Assembly: GCA_046330315.1 (NCBI GenBank) | Contig: JAXLSZ010000012.1 | Span: 1 to 64,000, forward strand | From: JAXLSZ01 sp046330315 | GTDB taxonomy: Bacteria > Actinomycetota > Thermoleophilia > Solirubrobacterales > 70-9 | Length of the DNA: 64,000 nt | Direction of reading: 5' to 3' | Part shown: positions 31,721 through 40,777 of the stretch, one piece after another | Numbering within the stretch: the first letter of the stretch is position 1 | Layout: every line of letters begins with the position of its first letter | The notes under the pieces: generated by a model | What the model was told of the DNA's origin: nothing | The model's input: only the letters and a program-made list of their open reading frames with translations | Databases searched by the model: none | Made by a program: the position numbers and the translations under genes

Positions 31721-33289
31721 TTACGGCCGCGAGAAGACGTGCTGGTACTTGGTCGCCGGCTGGCCGGGCTGGCCGAGCGGCGCGTAGGTCCCCTGCGCCG
31801 TGCACGGAGGGGCGGGCAGGGTGTTGGAGTTCGTCTGGTTGACGAACGCGTAGCTCTTGACCCGGTCGTAGAGGTTCTGGGCGTCGGCGGCGCTGAGCCC
31901 GGTGGCGGTGGCGAAGGTTGACTGCTCGGCCGGGGTGAGGGCCACCCAGTCGCGGAGGATCGCGTTGATCCCCGTCGAGCACTGGCGCGTCTCGAAGTTG
32001 CGCACGCCGCTCGGAAGGTCGAGCGAGCCCCCGGACTTCATGTAGGGATTGACCCGGTTGACGAGCAGCCGCTTCGGGTAGGCCGAGAGGGAGTCCGGTC
32101 CCAGCGGCACGCCGGTCCGCAGGTACTTGGTCAGGCGGTTGCCGTCCTCGGGGTCGAAGGCGGCGGCGTTGGTCGCCGCCGCGGCGTTGCCGAGAAAGGC
32201 CGCCAGCTCGCGCTTATAGAGAGCCACCGCCTGCAGCAGCGGGTCCAGCTCCTGGGAGAAGGAGTCCAGCCGGCCGAGCAGGGGCGGGAGGTCCTTGAGC
32301 AGGAACTTTCGAAGCGCCGGGAACTGCACCGGCGCGGCCCTGATCACGGGTTTGAGGCCGATGAAGAAGTCCCGCAGGATCGGCGCCAGCTGCCCGGTCT
32401 TGACGAGCACCGGGGAGAGGTTGCGCACGGCCGGCCGCAGCTGGGTGACCAGGGGGTTGGTGTTGGCCGCGAAGCGGTCGAGGCGCTCCAGGGTCAGCTT
32501 CGACTCGCTGAGGAAGGTCGGGAGGACGATGAACAGGCTGCGCAGGTCCTGGTCTCGCTGGGCGGTCGTCTGGAAGACGGCGTTGCTGTTGCGGATCAGG
32601 CTTGCGAGCTGGCCCCGGCGGGCGGTGAGGGCGCCGAAGACGACGCCCGAGTTGCGCACGAACTGGCTCACGGCGACCCGCTGCGTGTCGAGCACGCGCA
32701 GGACCTTGTTGGCGTCGGTGAGGGTCGGCTCGAACAGCCCGAAGGCCGCGTTGAGGCCCTCTCCGCGGCCCCGGAAGGCGACGGCCGCGTCCGCCATCCA
32801 GCTCTGGAAGGCGGCCCGCGTCTTCGCGTTGAAGGTGCGGAAGATCTCGTCGAGCTCTACCGACGGAGCGACCTGGGCCGCGGCCAGCTCGCCCCCGTCG
32901 GCGAGCTTGGGGTCGTTGCGGTCCCCGGGGGTGAGCTCGACGTAGGTCTCGCCGAGCAGGGTCTTCTGGCGCAGGGTCGCCCTGGTGTTGGCGGGGATCG
33001 GCGCGTAGGTGTCGTTGAGCTCGATCGTCACCACGGCCGAGCCGGCGTCCTGGCCGCTGCCCAGGTTGATCTTCGTGACCTTGCCGACCGAGACACCGGA
33101 GATCCGGACGTCGGACTGCTCGGCGAGCTGCCCGGCCTCCCTGAAGGGGACCTGGAAGGTGTAGCCCTTCGCCCGCAGCGGCGTCGGGCCGCCGAAGGAG
33201 ACCCAGAGGAAGAGGAGCAGGCCGAAGCAGGACAGGGTGAAGCCCGCGATTACCGCTATCTGGGTGACTGAGGGGGCCTGTTTCTGCAT
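31721..33289 (-). CDS. MCE family protein, sixth of array
   Basis: 522 residues. One N-terminal membrane anchor (IAVIAGFTLSCFGLLLFLWV) is followed by the MCE domain (YTFQVPFREAGQLAEQSDVRISGVSVGKVTKI through TLLGETYVELTPG) and a long helical region, as in MCE/MlaD lipid-transfer proteins that form hexameric tunnels for hydrophobic molecules. The C-terminus has three Cys (RQCSTG, PPCTAQ). Last gene of six on this strand, four bases after the previous one. Confidence 0.92.
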   Translation of the reverse strand: MQKQAPSVTQIAVIAGFTLSCFGLLLFLWVSFGGPTPLRAKGYTFQVPFREAGQLAEQSDVRISGVSVGKVTKINLGSGQDAGSAVVTIELNDTYAPIPANTRATLRQKTLLGETYVELTPGDRNDPKLADGGELAAAQVAPSVELDEIFRTFNAKTRAAFQSWMADAAVAFRGRGEGLNAAFGLFEPTLTDANKVLRVLDTQRVAVSQFVRNSGVVFGALTARRGQLASLIRNSNAVFQTTAQRDQDLRSLFIVLPTFLSESKLTLERLDRFAANTNPLVTQLRPAVRNLSPVLVKTGQLAPILRDFFIGLKPVIRAAPVQFPALRKFLLKDLPPLLGRLDSFSQELDPLLQAVALYKRELAAFLGNAAAATNAAAFDPEDGNRLTKYLRTGVPLGPDSLSAYPKRLLVNRVNPYMKSGGSLDLPSGVRNFETRQCSTGINAILRDWVALTPAEQSTFATATGLSAADAQNLYDRVKSYAFVNQTNSNTLPAPPCTAQGTYAPLGQPGQPATKYQHVFSRP

Positions 33290-33293
33290 CAGC

Positions 33294-34610
33294 TCACGGG
33301 GGGCAGATCGACACCGAGGTGGGCAGCTGACTGGTCTGCAGGTTGGTCTTCAGCAGCGCGTTGGCGGCAGCGGTGAACTCGGCCTGGATCGCCGTGTTGC
33401 AGGTGAGGATCAGCAGGCCGCGACGCACCGGCCCCTCTGCGTCCTGGGTGAGGAAGATCGAGTTGAAGTTGTGGTTCAGCCAGGACGCCCAGAACAGGTA
33501 GCCCTCGTCCTGGCTGCCCGGCGGGTTGTAGGCGAGCATGTTGACCAGCTCGTCGAGGTCCCCGAAGGCACCGTTCAGCGACTTCGAGGTGTTCTTCAGC
33601 GGAGTCGTGGCCTGCACCAGGTGGCGCACGGTCGGCCTGATCTGGCGGGTGAAGGGCCGGATCTGGTTGGCGATCGGCCCCCTCGTCTCCTTGAAGACCT
33701 CCTGGGTGCTTGCCAGCGCCGGCTTCAGCGCCTGCGCCTGGGGGATCAGCGCCAGCAGCGAGGGCCGCAGCACGCGGGAGAGCCGATCGGCCTTGCCCAG
33801 CCCGGTGTCGGTGGCCCGCAACGTGCCCGGCAGCTCCTGCAGCGATTGCTGAAGCGCGGCCTGCTGGTTGGCAAAGGCCCCGAGGGCCGCGTTCGAGGAG
33901 TCGACAAAGCGGGCCAGATCGGCGTCGTGGCGACCCAGATCCTCGGCGATCAGCCGGAAGTTGTGGATCGAGCGGGCGATGTTGCGGCGCCGAACCTCCA
34001 GCGCCGTGCCGATCTTCGCGAGGTCCCGGGTGAAGGGCTCGAAGCGGCGCAGGGCCGCCGAGAACCGCACCCCTTTCCCGCCCAGGCCCTTCCCGCCCCC
34101 CTCGAGCAGCAGGGCGAGGTACTCGCGGGTGTCGGCGTCGAGCGAGGAGAGCACCTCGTCGGGCTGCACGTTGGGCCGGGTCTGAGCGAGCGGGATGGTC
34201 GAGCCCTCCGGGGGCGTCGGCCCCCTGGTGCCGGGATCGACCTCGATGACCATGTCGTTGAGACCGGTCTTCGGCCTCAAAAGGAGGGTGGCGTCGGCGT
34301 GCAGGAGCTCCGCGTACTTGGGCTCCATCTGCATGCTCACGACCGCGACCCCGTCCTCGAGGTCGACCGAGCCCACCTGCCCGATCCGGATCCCGGCTAT
34401 GTCTATGGACTGGCCCTGGCCGGGGGTGACCGCCTGGGCGGTCTGGAACTCCGCCTTGACCGTGTAGAAGTCCTGCCCGAGGATCGGCACCCAGGCGGGC
34501 ATCGCCGCCTTCTGGTTGACGAGGATCACGACCAAGGTGAACAGCGCCGCGAGGATCAGGGCGACGATGCCCAGGAAGTCGCGCAGGTGTGTCCGGATCG
34601 CCCTCTTCAT
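33294..34610 (-). CDS. MCE family protein, fifth of array
   Basis: 438 residues. N-terminal anchor DFLGIVALILAALFTLVVILV, then MCE domain YTVKAEFQTAQAVTPGQGQSIDIAGIRIGQVGSVDLEDGVAVVSMQM, and a coiled-coil-rich body. The C-terminus has Cys pairs (ILTCNTAIQ and SICPP). Starts one base after the preceding stop, indicating one transcript. Confidence 0.92.
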   Translation of the reverse strand: MKRAIRTHLRDFLGIVALILAALFTLVVILVNQKAAMPAWVPILGQDFYTVKAEFQTAQAVTPGQGQSIDIAGIRIGQVGSVDLEDGVAVVSMQMEPKYAELLHADATLLLRPKTGLNDMVIEVDPGTRGPTPPEGSTIPLAQTRPNVQPDEVLSSLDADTREYLALLLEGGGKGLGGKGVRFSAALRRFEPFTRDLAKIGTALEVRRRNIARSIHNFRLIAEDLGRHDADLARFVDSSNAALGAFANQQAALQQSLQELPGTLRATDTGLGKADRLSRVLRPSLLALIPQAQALKPALASTQEVFKETRGPIANQIRPFTRQIRPTVRHLVQATTPLKNTSKSLNGAFGDLDELVNMLAYNPPGSQDEGYLFWASWLNHNFNSIFLTQDAEGPVRRGLLILTCNTAIQAEFTAAANALLKTNLQTSQLPTSVSICPP

Positions 34611-34611
34611 C

Positions 34612-36135
34612 TCACGGATACTGGGTCGGGTTGGAGGGGCCGGCGGCCGCGGCGGGGCCGTTGAGGTCGGGAACCGCGTTCTTGTAGCAGGCGACGTCGG
34701 AGCGGATCGGGGGCACTCCGCGCAGGCGCGGGCGGGTCCCCAGCGGGGGCGAGATCGTGTTGCCGAACATCTCGTTGGCGACGGGGGCGGTGCTGCCCTT
34801 GGGGTTCGGCGTCTTCACGGTGACCGGGCCGCCGCCGGGCTGGAAGCGGACGTAGGAGCCGTTGCCGTCGAAGTTGGCGCTCTCGCCCGAGACCCCCGTC
34901 GTCGCGTAGAAGAACTCGCGGTAGTTGGGCTGGCCCGAGGTGAAGTCGTAGGGGCCGTAGCTGTCCTGGAGGACCACGTTGCCGGCCGGGATCAGGTTGT
35001 GGGTCACGCAGCGGTTGAACCTGGTCAGCTTCGGCAGCATCTGCAGCGTCTGCCGGCTGGCCTCGGCCAGCAGCGGCGTCCCCCGCTTCAGCAGCTTCGC
35101 GATCCCGCCCAGCTCGCGCTGGCTGAGCAGCGGGTAGGCCTCCTTGAGCCAGGGGATCCCCGCCTTGATCGTGGCGGGAAGCTCGGCGATCGCGGGCCGC
35201 AGGGCGATCGCGTAGCCCCGCAGCGCAGGCAGCGCGGCGTTGAGGCTGACCAGGGAGCGGTGGGTGGTGTCCAGGGTCGGCGCCAGCAGCCGCACCGACT
35301 CCGAGAGGTTCCCCGACTGCGCCGCGAGCGCCCCGGTGAAGGTGTTGAAGTTGGAGATCAGCCCCTTGAGCTGCGCCTCGCGGGCAGCCAGCGTTCTGAA
35401 GATCCGGTTGCCCCCGACCAGGATGCCCCGCAGGTCGCTGCGCGGGCGGGTACCCAGCAGGGCCTCGTTGACGATCGCCGAGCCCCGGCCCGCGGCGGCG
35501 CCGTAGTCGAAGGCCTTGTTGAGGGCCTCCGCCGCCGTCAGGCCCCTGACCTCGGGGTCCTGGGTGGCGTCCTCGGCAGCGGTCGGCTCGTGGGTGAGGG
35601 CAGTGCCGAAGCCCTCGAGCAGCAGCTGCAGGTTGGTGCGCTCGGGCTGCTGCAGGGCGGTGAGGATCTGGTCGAGCTGCACGGCGGTCGCGGTGCGGCT
35701 GAGCGGGATCGTGGCGTTGTCGGGCAGCTCGGGCGCGCTGGGGCTGCCCGGGTCGAGGTCGATGAAGAAGTTGCCCTCGAGGAAGATCCGCGGGCGGATC
35801 GTCGCCGCCGCGTCGCTGTGGATCGGGCGCCCGGCCCCGTCCACCGTGAAGGTGACGACCGAGTTGCTCCCCTTGCGCTCCAGGCCGGTGACCTTGCCGA
35901 CGTTGACGCCGGCGATCCGCACCGGGGCCTTGTCGCTGATGTTGACCGCGTTGGCGAAGGTCGCCTTGAGCTCGTAGCCCGGGCTCTGGAAGGGGATCTC
36001 CTTGGTGAAGGCCAGGTAGAGGCCGACCACCACCAGCAGGATCATCACCGTGCCGACCACCGCCGGCCCGGGCCCGCCCCAGCCCCGGAAGAAGGTCTCG
36101 TTGTACTTGCTCTTGCTCTTCGCCTTGGGCGCCAT
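34612..36135 (-). CDS. MCE family protein, fourth of array
   Basis: 507 residues. A Lys-rich cytoplasmic tail precedes the anchor (PAVVGTVMILLVVVGLYLAF), then MCE domain YELKATFANAVNISDKAPVRIAGVNVGKVTGLE and ARIFLEGNFFIDLDPG-like end. The remainder is helical and the C-terminus Pro-rich. Four bases separate it from the upstream gene. Confidence 0.92.
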   Translation of the reverse strand: MAPKAKSKSKYNETFFRGWGGPGPAVVGTVMILLVVVGLYLAFTKEIPFQSPGYELKATFANAVNISDKAPVRIAGVNVGKVTGLERKGSNSVVTFTVDGAGRPIHSDAAATIRPRIFLEGNFFIDLDPGSPSAPELPDNATIPLSRTATAVQLDQILTALQQPERTNLQLLLEGFGTALTHEPTAAEDATQDPEVRGLTAAEALNKAFDYGAAAGRGSAIVNEALLGTRPRSDLRGILVGGNRIFRTLAAREAQLKGLISNFNTFTGALAAQSGNLSESVRLLAPTLDTTHRSLVSLNAALPALRGYAIALRPAIAELPATIKAGIPWLKEAYPLLSQRELGGIAKLLKRGTPLLAEASRQTLQMLPKLTRFNRCVTHNLIPAGNVVLQDSYGPYDFTSGQPNYREFFYATTGVSGESANFDGNGSYVRFQPGGGPVTVKTPNPKGSTAPVANEMFGNTISPPLGTRPRLRGVPPIRSDVACYKNAVPDLNGPAAAAGPSNPTQYP

Positions 36136-36139
36136 CTCG

Positions 36140-37579
36140 CTACCTCACCGGGGGCGAGGGAACCTGCCCCGAGGTCTTGGTGCCCTGGTTGCCGGGAACG
36201 TTGCCGATCACCGTCTGTCCCGCCAGGAAGGGCTCGTTCCCGGCCTCGCACTCGTGCGGGCTCTGTCCCGGCGCGGCGGTGTTCGGCAGGGGGTTGTAGT
36301 GGAGGTGGTTGCGCTCGTCGGGCCCGTTGGCCGGAGCCGAGGACGGGCCGGCCTCGCCGTTCGGGAAGGTGCCGGTCACCGGGATCGGCGGCATGATCGT
36401 GATCGTCCGGAGCCACTTGCCGGTGGAGTTCCCGCTGCTCCACATCTTCGAGGAGTTCTCGAGCAGGATCGTCGCGTAGTTGCAGACCGACTGGGCCGGG
36501 ACGACGAACCTGAGCGTCGGCTCGAGGATCTTGGTGGTGCGGCTCAGGGAGGTGAGGCCGTTGGTGACGTTGGGGTTCTTGCCGAACTTCAGCAGCGCCT
36601 CGGAGGTCGGAGGGAGCTGGTTGTTGAGGGCCGGGGAGGCGCGGAGCACCGGGGCGCCGACCGTCAGGGCCTGGGCCAGGGCCGGCGAGTTCTCCGCCAG
36701 CGCCCTCGCCCCCGGAGCGAGGTCGTTGAACAGGCCCGCCGAGTTGACCAGGAACGGCCTGATCCTCGGCAGGATCTCGATCGTCGCGTTCTCGGTCTCG
36801 ACCCCGCGGCTGATCGACTCCTGGATGAAGGGGCGGGCGACCGAGGCCAGGGCGGCGAAGGTGCGGTCCAGGGCCACGAACATGCTCGCCTGCTCCTCGG
36901 CCACCGGGGCAAGCTCGGAGTTCAGGGCCTCCAGGCCGCGCAGGAACCCGGCCAGGTCGGTCTGCGGCGAGGAGAGGTTCCGCATCACCGGGATCGCCAG
37001 GTAGACCAGGGGGCGGAGCTGCCCGATCGCCGCGTTCAGCGAGGAGCCGCGGCCGGCGACCGCGCCGCCGAACTCGACCAGGTTACGTTGGATGTTCCGC
37101 CGCGTGGAAGCCTGGAAGGTGTTGAAGACCTGGTCTATCTCCACCGGCTCCGGGCGCGCCTGGCCGATCGGCAGGGTGCCGCCCTGGGGAAGCCCCTGGC
37201 TGGAGTGCCCCGGGGTGATCTGCAGGTACTTCAGCCCCAGCGCCGAGCGCGAGCGCACCACGAAGGTCGAGTCCACCGGGAGCGGCTCGACGCTCTTGTC
37301 GAGCTTGAGGTCGAGCTTCGCGTCCACCGAGCCGTCGGGGTTCTGGATCGGTGTGACCGCCTGGACCGTCCCCACCCTCACCCCGCCGACCCGAACGTCG
37401 TTGTTGCGGACCAGCGAGTTGGCGTTGGAGACGATCGCGGAGACCTGATAGGTCGGCACGAAGGGCAGCCCCGTGTTGGCGTTGTAGGCGAGGAAGACCG
37501 CGACGATCACGATCAGCGTGGTCAGCGCCCCGACCAGTACCGGGCTCGCCGTCAGCCTCTGGATCGGTCCGCCCCTCAT
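36140..37579 (-). CDS. MCE family protein, third of array
   Basis: 479 residues. Anchor PVLVGALTTLIVIVAVFLAYNA, MCE domain YQVSAIVSNANSLVRNNDVRVGGVRVGTVQAVTP with ALGLKYLQITPG, then helical body with AVAGRGSSLNAAI. The ATG overlaps the stop of the gene before it by four bases (ATGA). Confidence 0.92.
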   Translation of the reverse strand: MRGGPIQRLTASPVLVGALTTLIVIVAVFLAYNANTGLPFVPTYQVSAIVSNANSLVRNNDVRVGGVRVGTVQAVTPIQNPDGSVDAKLDLKLDKSVEPLPVDSTFVVRSRSALGLKYLQITPGHSSQGLPQGGTLPIGQARPEPVEIDQVFNTFQASTRRNIQRNLVEFGGAVAGRGSSLNAAIGQLRPLVYLAIPVMRNLSSPQTDLAGFLRGLEALNSELAPVAEEQASMFVALDRTFAALASVARPFIQESISRGVETENATIEILPRIRPFLVNSAGLFNDLAPGARALAENSPALAQALTVGAPVLRASPALNNQLPPTSEALLKFGKNPNVTNGLTSLSRTTKILEPTLRFVVPAQSVCNYATILLENSSKMWSSGNSTGKWLRTITIMPPIPVTGTFPNGEAGPSSAPANGPDERNHLHYNPLPNTAAPGQSPHECEAGNEPFLAGQTVIGNVPGNQGTKTSGQVPSPPVR

Positions 37580-39246
37580 GGTCCCAGCAGGTAGCGCAGC
37601 ACCCCTGCGCTACCGCGGTCGAGGTTTCGCCGCCCCGCTGTGCCGGGCGGCGCGGGCGTGCCCGTCGCTCCCTGGGGAGCGGGCCCGGCTCCGGCTCCGG
37701 TTCCCGCTGCCCCGGTGTTCGGGGCGGACCGGCCCTGCGATCCGCTCCCCGGGGTCCCCGCGCCGGGGATCGTCCCGATCGCCGGGCCGAACGTCCCCAG
37801 GCCCGTCGTTGCGCCGGTCTCGCCGGCCGGCGCCGCCAGCAGGCCGCCGCTGCGCTTGGTGGCCTGGTCGAGGAGCCTGAGGATCGCCTCCCGGCTCGAC
37901 GGGTTCACCGCACCCCTCAGGCGCGAGGACGCCGCGCCGGTGAAGTTTGCCCCACAGCCCCCGAAGGGCTCCTGCTGATAGATCACGCAGGAGGAGACGA
38001 GGATGTTGGTCCGCTGGTAGTGGCCGTACTTGTCGAACCCGTTGTAGACCGCGGTGCTGTTGAGCAGGAACTTCATCAGCGCCGGGAAGGCGCCGCTGCG
38101 CTTCAGGCTGCTGGTCAGCACCGCCAGGTTGAAGGTGGGGTTCTCGGCGTTGGTCGCCGTGCCCCTGACCTGCCGCACGATCGGGTCCGACTGGGCCAGC
38201 GCCGGCCCGCTCTTCTCGGCCGCGTCGCCGAGGCTCTTCAGCGAGATCGTCGCGGCCTCCGAGAAGGGGCTCAGCGCCCGGGTGGCCCTGGTGATCGACG
38301 GAGCCGCTCCGCCGAGGACGCTGACCACGGGGCGGGCGGCGTCCGAGAACCGGCCGAGGTCGTTCATGGTCAGCCGCAACTCGGTCAGCGTCTGCGGCAG
38401 CTTCTGGAGGTTCAGCTCGAGCTCGGCGCTGCGCTCGGCGGTGGCCGCCGCCGTCTCGCCGGCGTTGCGGATGAAGCCGGTGATGTGCGTCCTCTCCCGG
38501 GCCAGCGGCTCGAGGACCGCGTCGGAGTCCTGGGCGAGCCGGGCGAGCTGGCGGTTCTGCGCGGCCAGGATCGCCAGCACCTTGTTGGTCTGCCGCAGCG
38601 CCGGATCGGCCCGCAGGACTATCTGCTCGAGGTCCTTCCCCCGGGCCGCCAGCCCCGCGCCGAGGTCGTTGAGGATCAGCCGGAAGCGGTCGGCGTAGGG
38701 CTGGCGGTTGATGTTCTGGATCAGGTCCAGATCCACGGCCTTGCCGTTGTTCTCCACCGGCAGCAGGTACTGGCCGGAGCCCTCCTGGCCGCCGGGGATC
38801 TGCCTCAGCTCCGGCGGAGGCTTCGAGCCGGGCGCGCGCTGCTGGGTCGGCTCGCAGTCGACGTACTTCTCGCCGATCAGCGACTGCGGCCGGATCAGGC
38901 AGGTCGCGTCGGTGCGGAAGTCCTGGAAGCCGGGGTCGGCGATCTCAAGCACGACGGCGGCCTTGCCGGGGATCGCCGCGCCGCGCCCGCCGGCGCACTG
39001 TTCGACGTTGGTCTTCGGGCCCCGGCAGGAGTCGATCTCCCCGGGCAGGGAGACGTCCACCGATTGCACGGAGCCCACGTTGGCTCCGGCCACCCGCACG
39101 TCCTCCCCGTTGACGACGAAACCGCCGTTGTCGAAGTAGGCGCGCACCAGGTATGAGCCGCCCGAGCCGCTTCCCCCGGCGCTGGCGACCAGCACGAGGG
39201 CCACGACCACGGCGACGGCCAGGGCTGTGAGCAGGATCCGCCTCAT
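37576..39246 (-). CDS. MCE family protein, second of array
   Basis: About 556 residues from the ATG at 39246, which overlaps the upstream stop (ATGA). Anchor ILLTALAVAVVVALVLVASA; MCE domain YLVRAYFDNGGFVVNGEDVRVAGANVGSVQSVDV with an inserted Cys-containing segment (DSCRGPKTNVEQC). LIGEKYVDCEP closes the domain. The C-terminus is a Pro/Gly/Ala-rich low-complexity tail, probably a cell-wall-spanning extension. Confidence 0.92.
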   Translation of the reverse strand: MRRILLTALAVAVVVALVLVASAGGSGSGGSYLVRAYFDNGGFVVNGEDVRVAGANVGSVQSVDVSLPGEIDSCRGPKTNVEQCAGGRGAAIPGKAAVVLEIADPGFQDFRTDATCLIRPQSLIGEKYVDCEPTQQRAPGSKPPPELRQIPGGQEGSGQYLLPVENNGKAVDLDLIQNINRQPYADRFRLILNDLGAGLAARGKDLEQIVLRADPALRQTNKVLAILAAQNRQLARLAQDSDAVLEPLARERTHITGFIRNAGETAAATAERSAELELNLQKLPQTLTELRLTMNDLGRFSDAARPVVSVLGGAAPSITRATRALSPFSEAATISLKSLGDAAEKSGPALAQSDPIVRQVRGTATNAENPTFNLAVLTSSLKRSGAFPALMKFLLNSTAVYNGFDKYGHYQRTNILVSSCVIYQQEPFGGCGANFTGAASSRLRGAVNPSSREAILRLLDQATKRSGGLLAAPAGETGATTGLGTFGPAIGTIPGAGTPGSGSQGRSAPNTGAAGTGAGAGPAPQGATGTPAPPGTAGRRNLDRGSAGVLRYLLGP

Positions 39247-40571
39247 GGGCCCGGCGGCACGTCGGCCGGGTTGCACTTGCCGGTCAGCTTGCCCTGGTCG
39301 GTGAACGGGTTGGAGCCGGTGATCGGCTGGGTGGCGCCGCCGGGGCAGCGGGTGGAGATCGCCGTGGTGAACCCGTTGAACTTGTCCGAGAGCGGGATCG
39401 GGTCGAGGTTGTTGGTCACCGAGTTCCAGGCGAAGAGGTTGAAGGCGGCGTTCTGGACCCGCGCGTAGTGGCCGTCGGCGTCGTAGTAGCCGGTCACCTG
39501 CCCGAGCCGGGTGAAGGAGCCGAGCAGGTCGGGCGCGTAGGGGCGGGCGAAGGAGATCACCGGCTCGGACGCGTTGAGGGCCGCCACGCCGGTGCGGGAG
39601 GCGGCGCCCCCGCGCTTGTGCAGAGGCACCGAGGCCTTGACCACCTCGGCGAGCGGGTTGGAGCCGTCCGGGGCCTTCACGGTGTCGCGCAGGTCCGAGA
39701 ACACCGGCACCGCGCGGTTCAGCACGGGGCGCAGCCTGAGCAGGAAGGGGTTGAGGTTCTTGGTCGCGACCTTCGAGGTGTTGACGAGGGGGTCGAGGTC
39801 GTCGAGGGCGGCGCGGAGGTTGACGAACGTGGTGTTGGCCTGGCGCAGGGTCGGGGGGAGCTCCTGCAGGGAGCGGTCGAGGGCGGCGTTCTGGCTGGCG
39901 ATCGCGCCCAGGGAGGTGTTCGCGTTGGAGACCAGCGAGGTCAGCTCGTCGCGGCGCTGGGCGATCGCCGTGACCACCTTGCCGCCGTTGACGAGGAAGT
40001 CGGCGAGGACCCGCTGGTCGGCGCTGAGCTGGCGCAGCAGGCGGTCGGTGCTGCTCAGCGACGGGGCGAAGTACTTGTAGGCGGCGTTCGCCTCCTCGCC
40101 CTTGCCCGCGTAGAGGGCCGCGAAGCCCTGGATCACGTTCTGCAGGCCCTTCCTCGCCCTCGGGGTGAAGGTGCCGAAGAGCTGGTCGAGGTCGACCGGC
40201 GTGGTCGTCGCGTCGCCGCGCAGGGTCGCCCCGTCGGGCAGCGCCGGGCTGTTGTCGGGGCCCGGGGATATCGAGACGTAGCGGCCCGCCACGGTCGAGA
40301 GGGACGGGGTGCGGATCACCGCCGTGGTGCCCTCGTGCAGCTGGTCGTCCATGGTGATGTCCACCTCCGCCTGGTTGTCGGGCGTGAGGCTGACGCTGTC
40401 GACCGACCCCGCCGGGGCGCCGCCGACGAGGACCTGGTTGCCGCTGACCAGCTGGCCGGCGGTCTGGAACAGCAGCTTGTACTTGTGGCCGCCGCCGCCG
40501 CCGAACAGCAACACCGCGACGAGAACGACCACGGCGAGCAGCGCCCCGATCGTGATCAGCCGGGTGATCAG
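39243..40571 (-). CDS. MCE family protein, first of array
   Basis: About 442 residues. The MCE domain is YKLLFQTAGQLVSGNQVLVGGAPAGSVDSVSLTPDNQAEVDITMDD. The membrane anchor begins upstream of the first GTG in frame (40532), which would cut it. A CTG at 40571 with AGGCGG six bases upstream keeps the whole anchor (LITRLITIGALLAVVVLVAV). No ATG exists in frame further upstream. CTG initiation is inferred. No YrbE/MlaE permease gene precedes it; the upstream neighbour is HyuB, on the same strand, ending at 40778. Confidence 0.88.
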   Translation of the reverse strand: MITRLITIGALLAVVVLVAVLLFGGGGGHKYKLLFQTAGQLVSGNQVLVGGAPAGSVDSVSLTPDNQAEVDITMDDQLHEGTTAVIRTPSLSTVAGRYVSISPGPDNSPALPDGATLRGDATTTPVDLDQLFGTFTPRARKGLQNVIQGFAALYAGKGEEANAAYKYFAPSLSSTDRLLRQLSADQRVLADFLVNGGKVVTAIAQRRDELTSLVSNANTSLGAIASQNAALDRSLQELPPTLRQANTTFVNLRAALDDLDPLVNTSKVATKNLNPFLLRLRPVLNRAVPVFSDLRDTVKAPDGSNPLAEVVKASVPLHKRGGAASRTGVAALNASEPVISFARPYAPDLLGSFTRLGQVTGYYDADGHYARVQNAAFNLFAWNSVTNNLDPIPLSDKFNGFTTAISTRCPGGATQPITGSNPFTDQGKLTGKCNPADVPPGP

Positions 40572-40777
40572 GGTCCGCCTACCGGGCGTCGAGCTGACTG
40601 GCTGGTTTGGTGGATTCGCCGGCGTCGATCCGTCCTTTGGCCGTTCCCCGAGTTCTCCCCCCCGGGCTCTCCTTCCTGCTGCGCGGATCCTATCCGAGCG
40701 AGGGGCGGTCTCCCGAGCGCCCTAACGCACGGTTAACGATCCCGCCGGAAAAGGGAAAACGGCTCTGGCGAGCGGAT

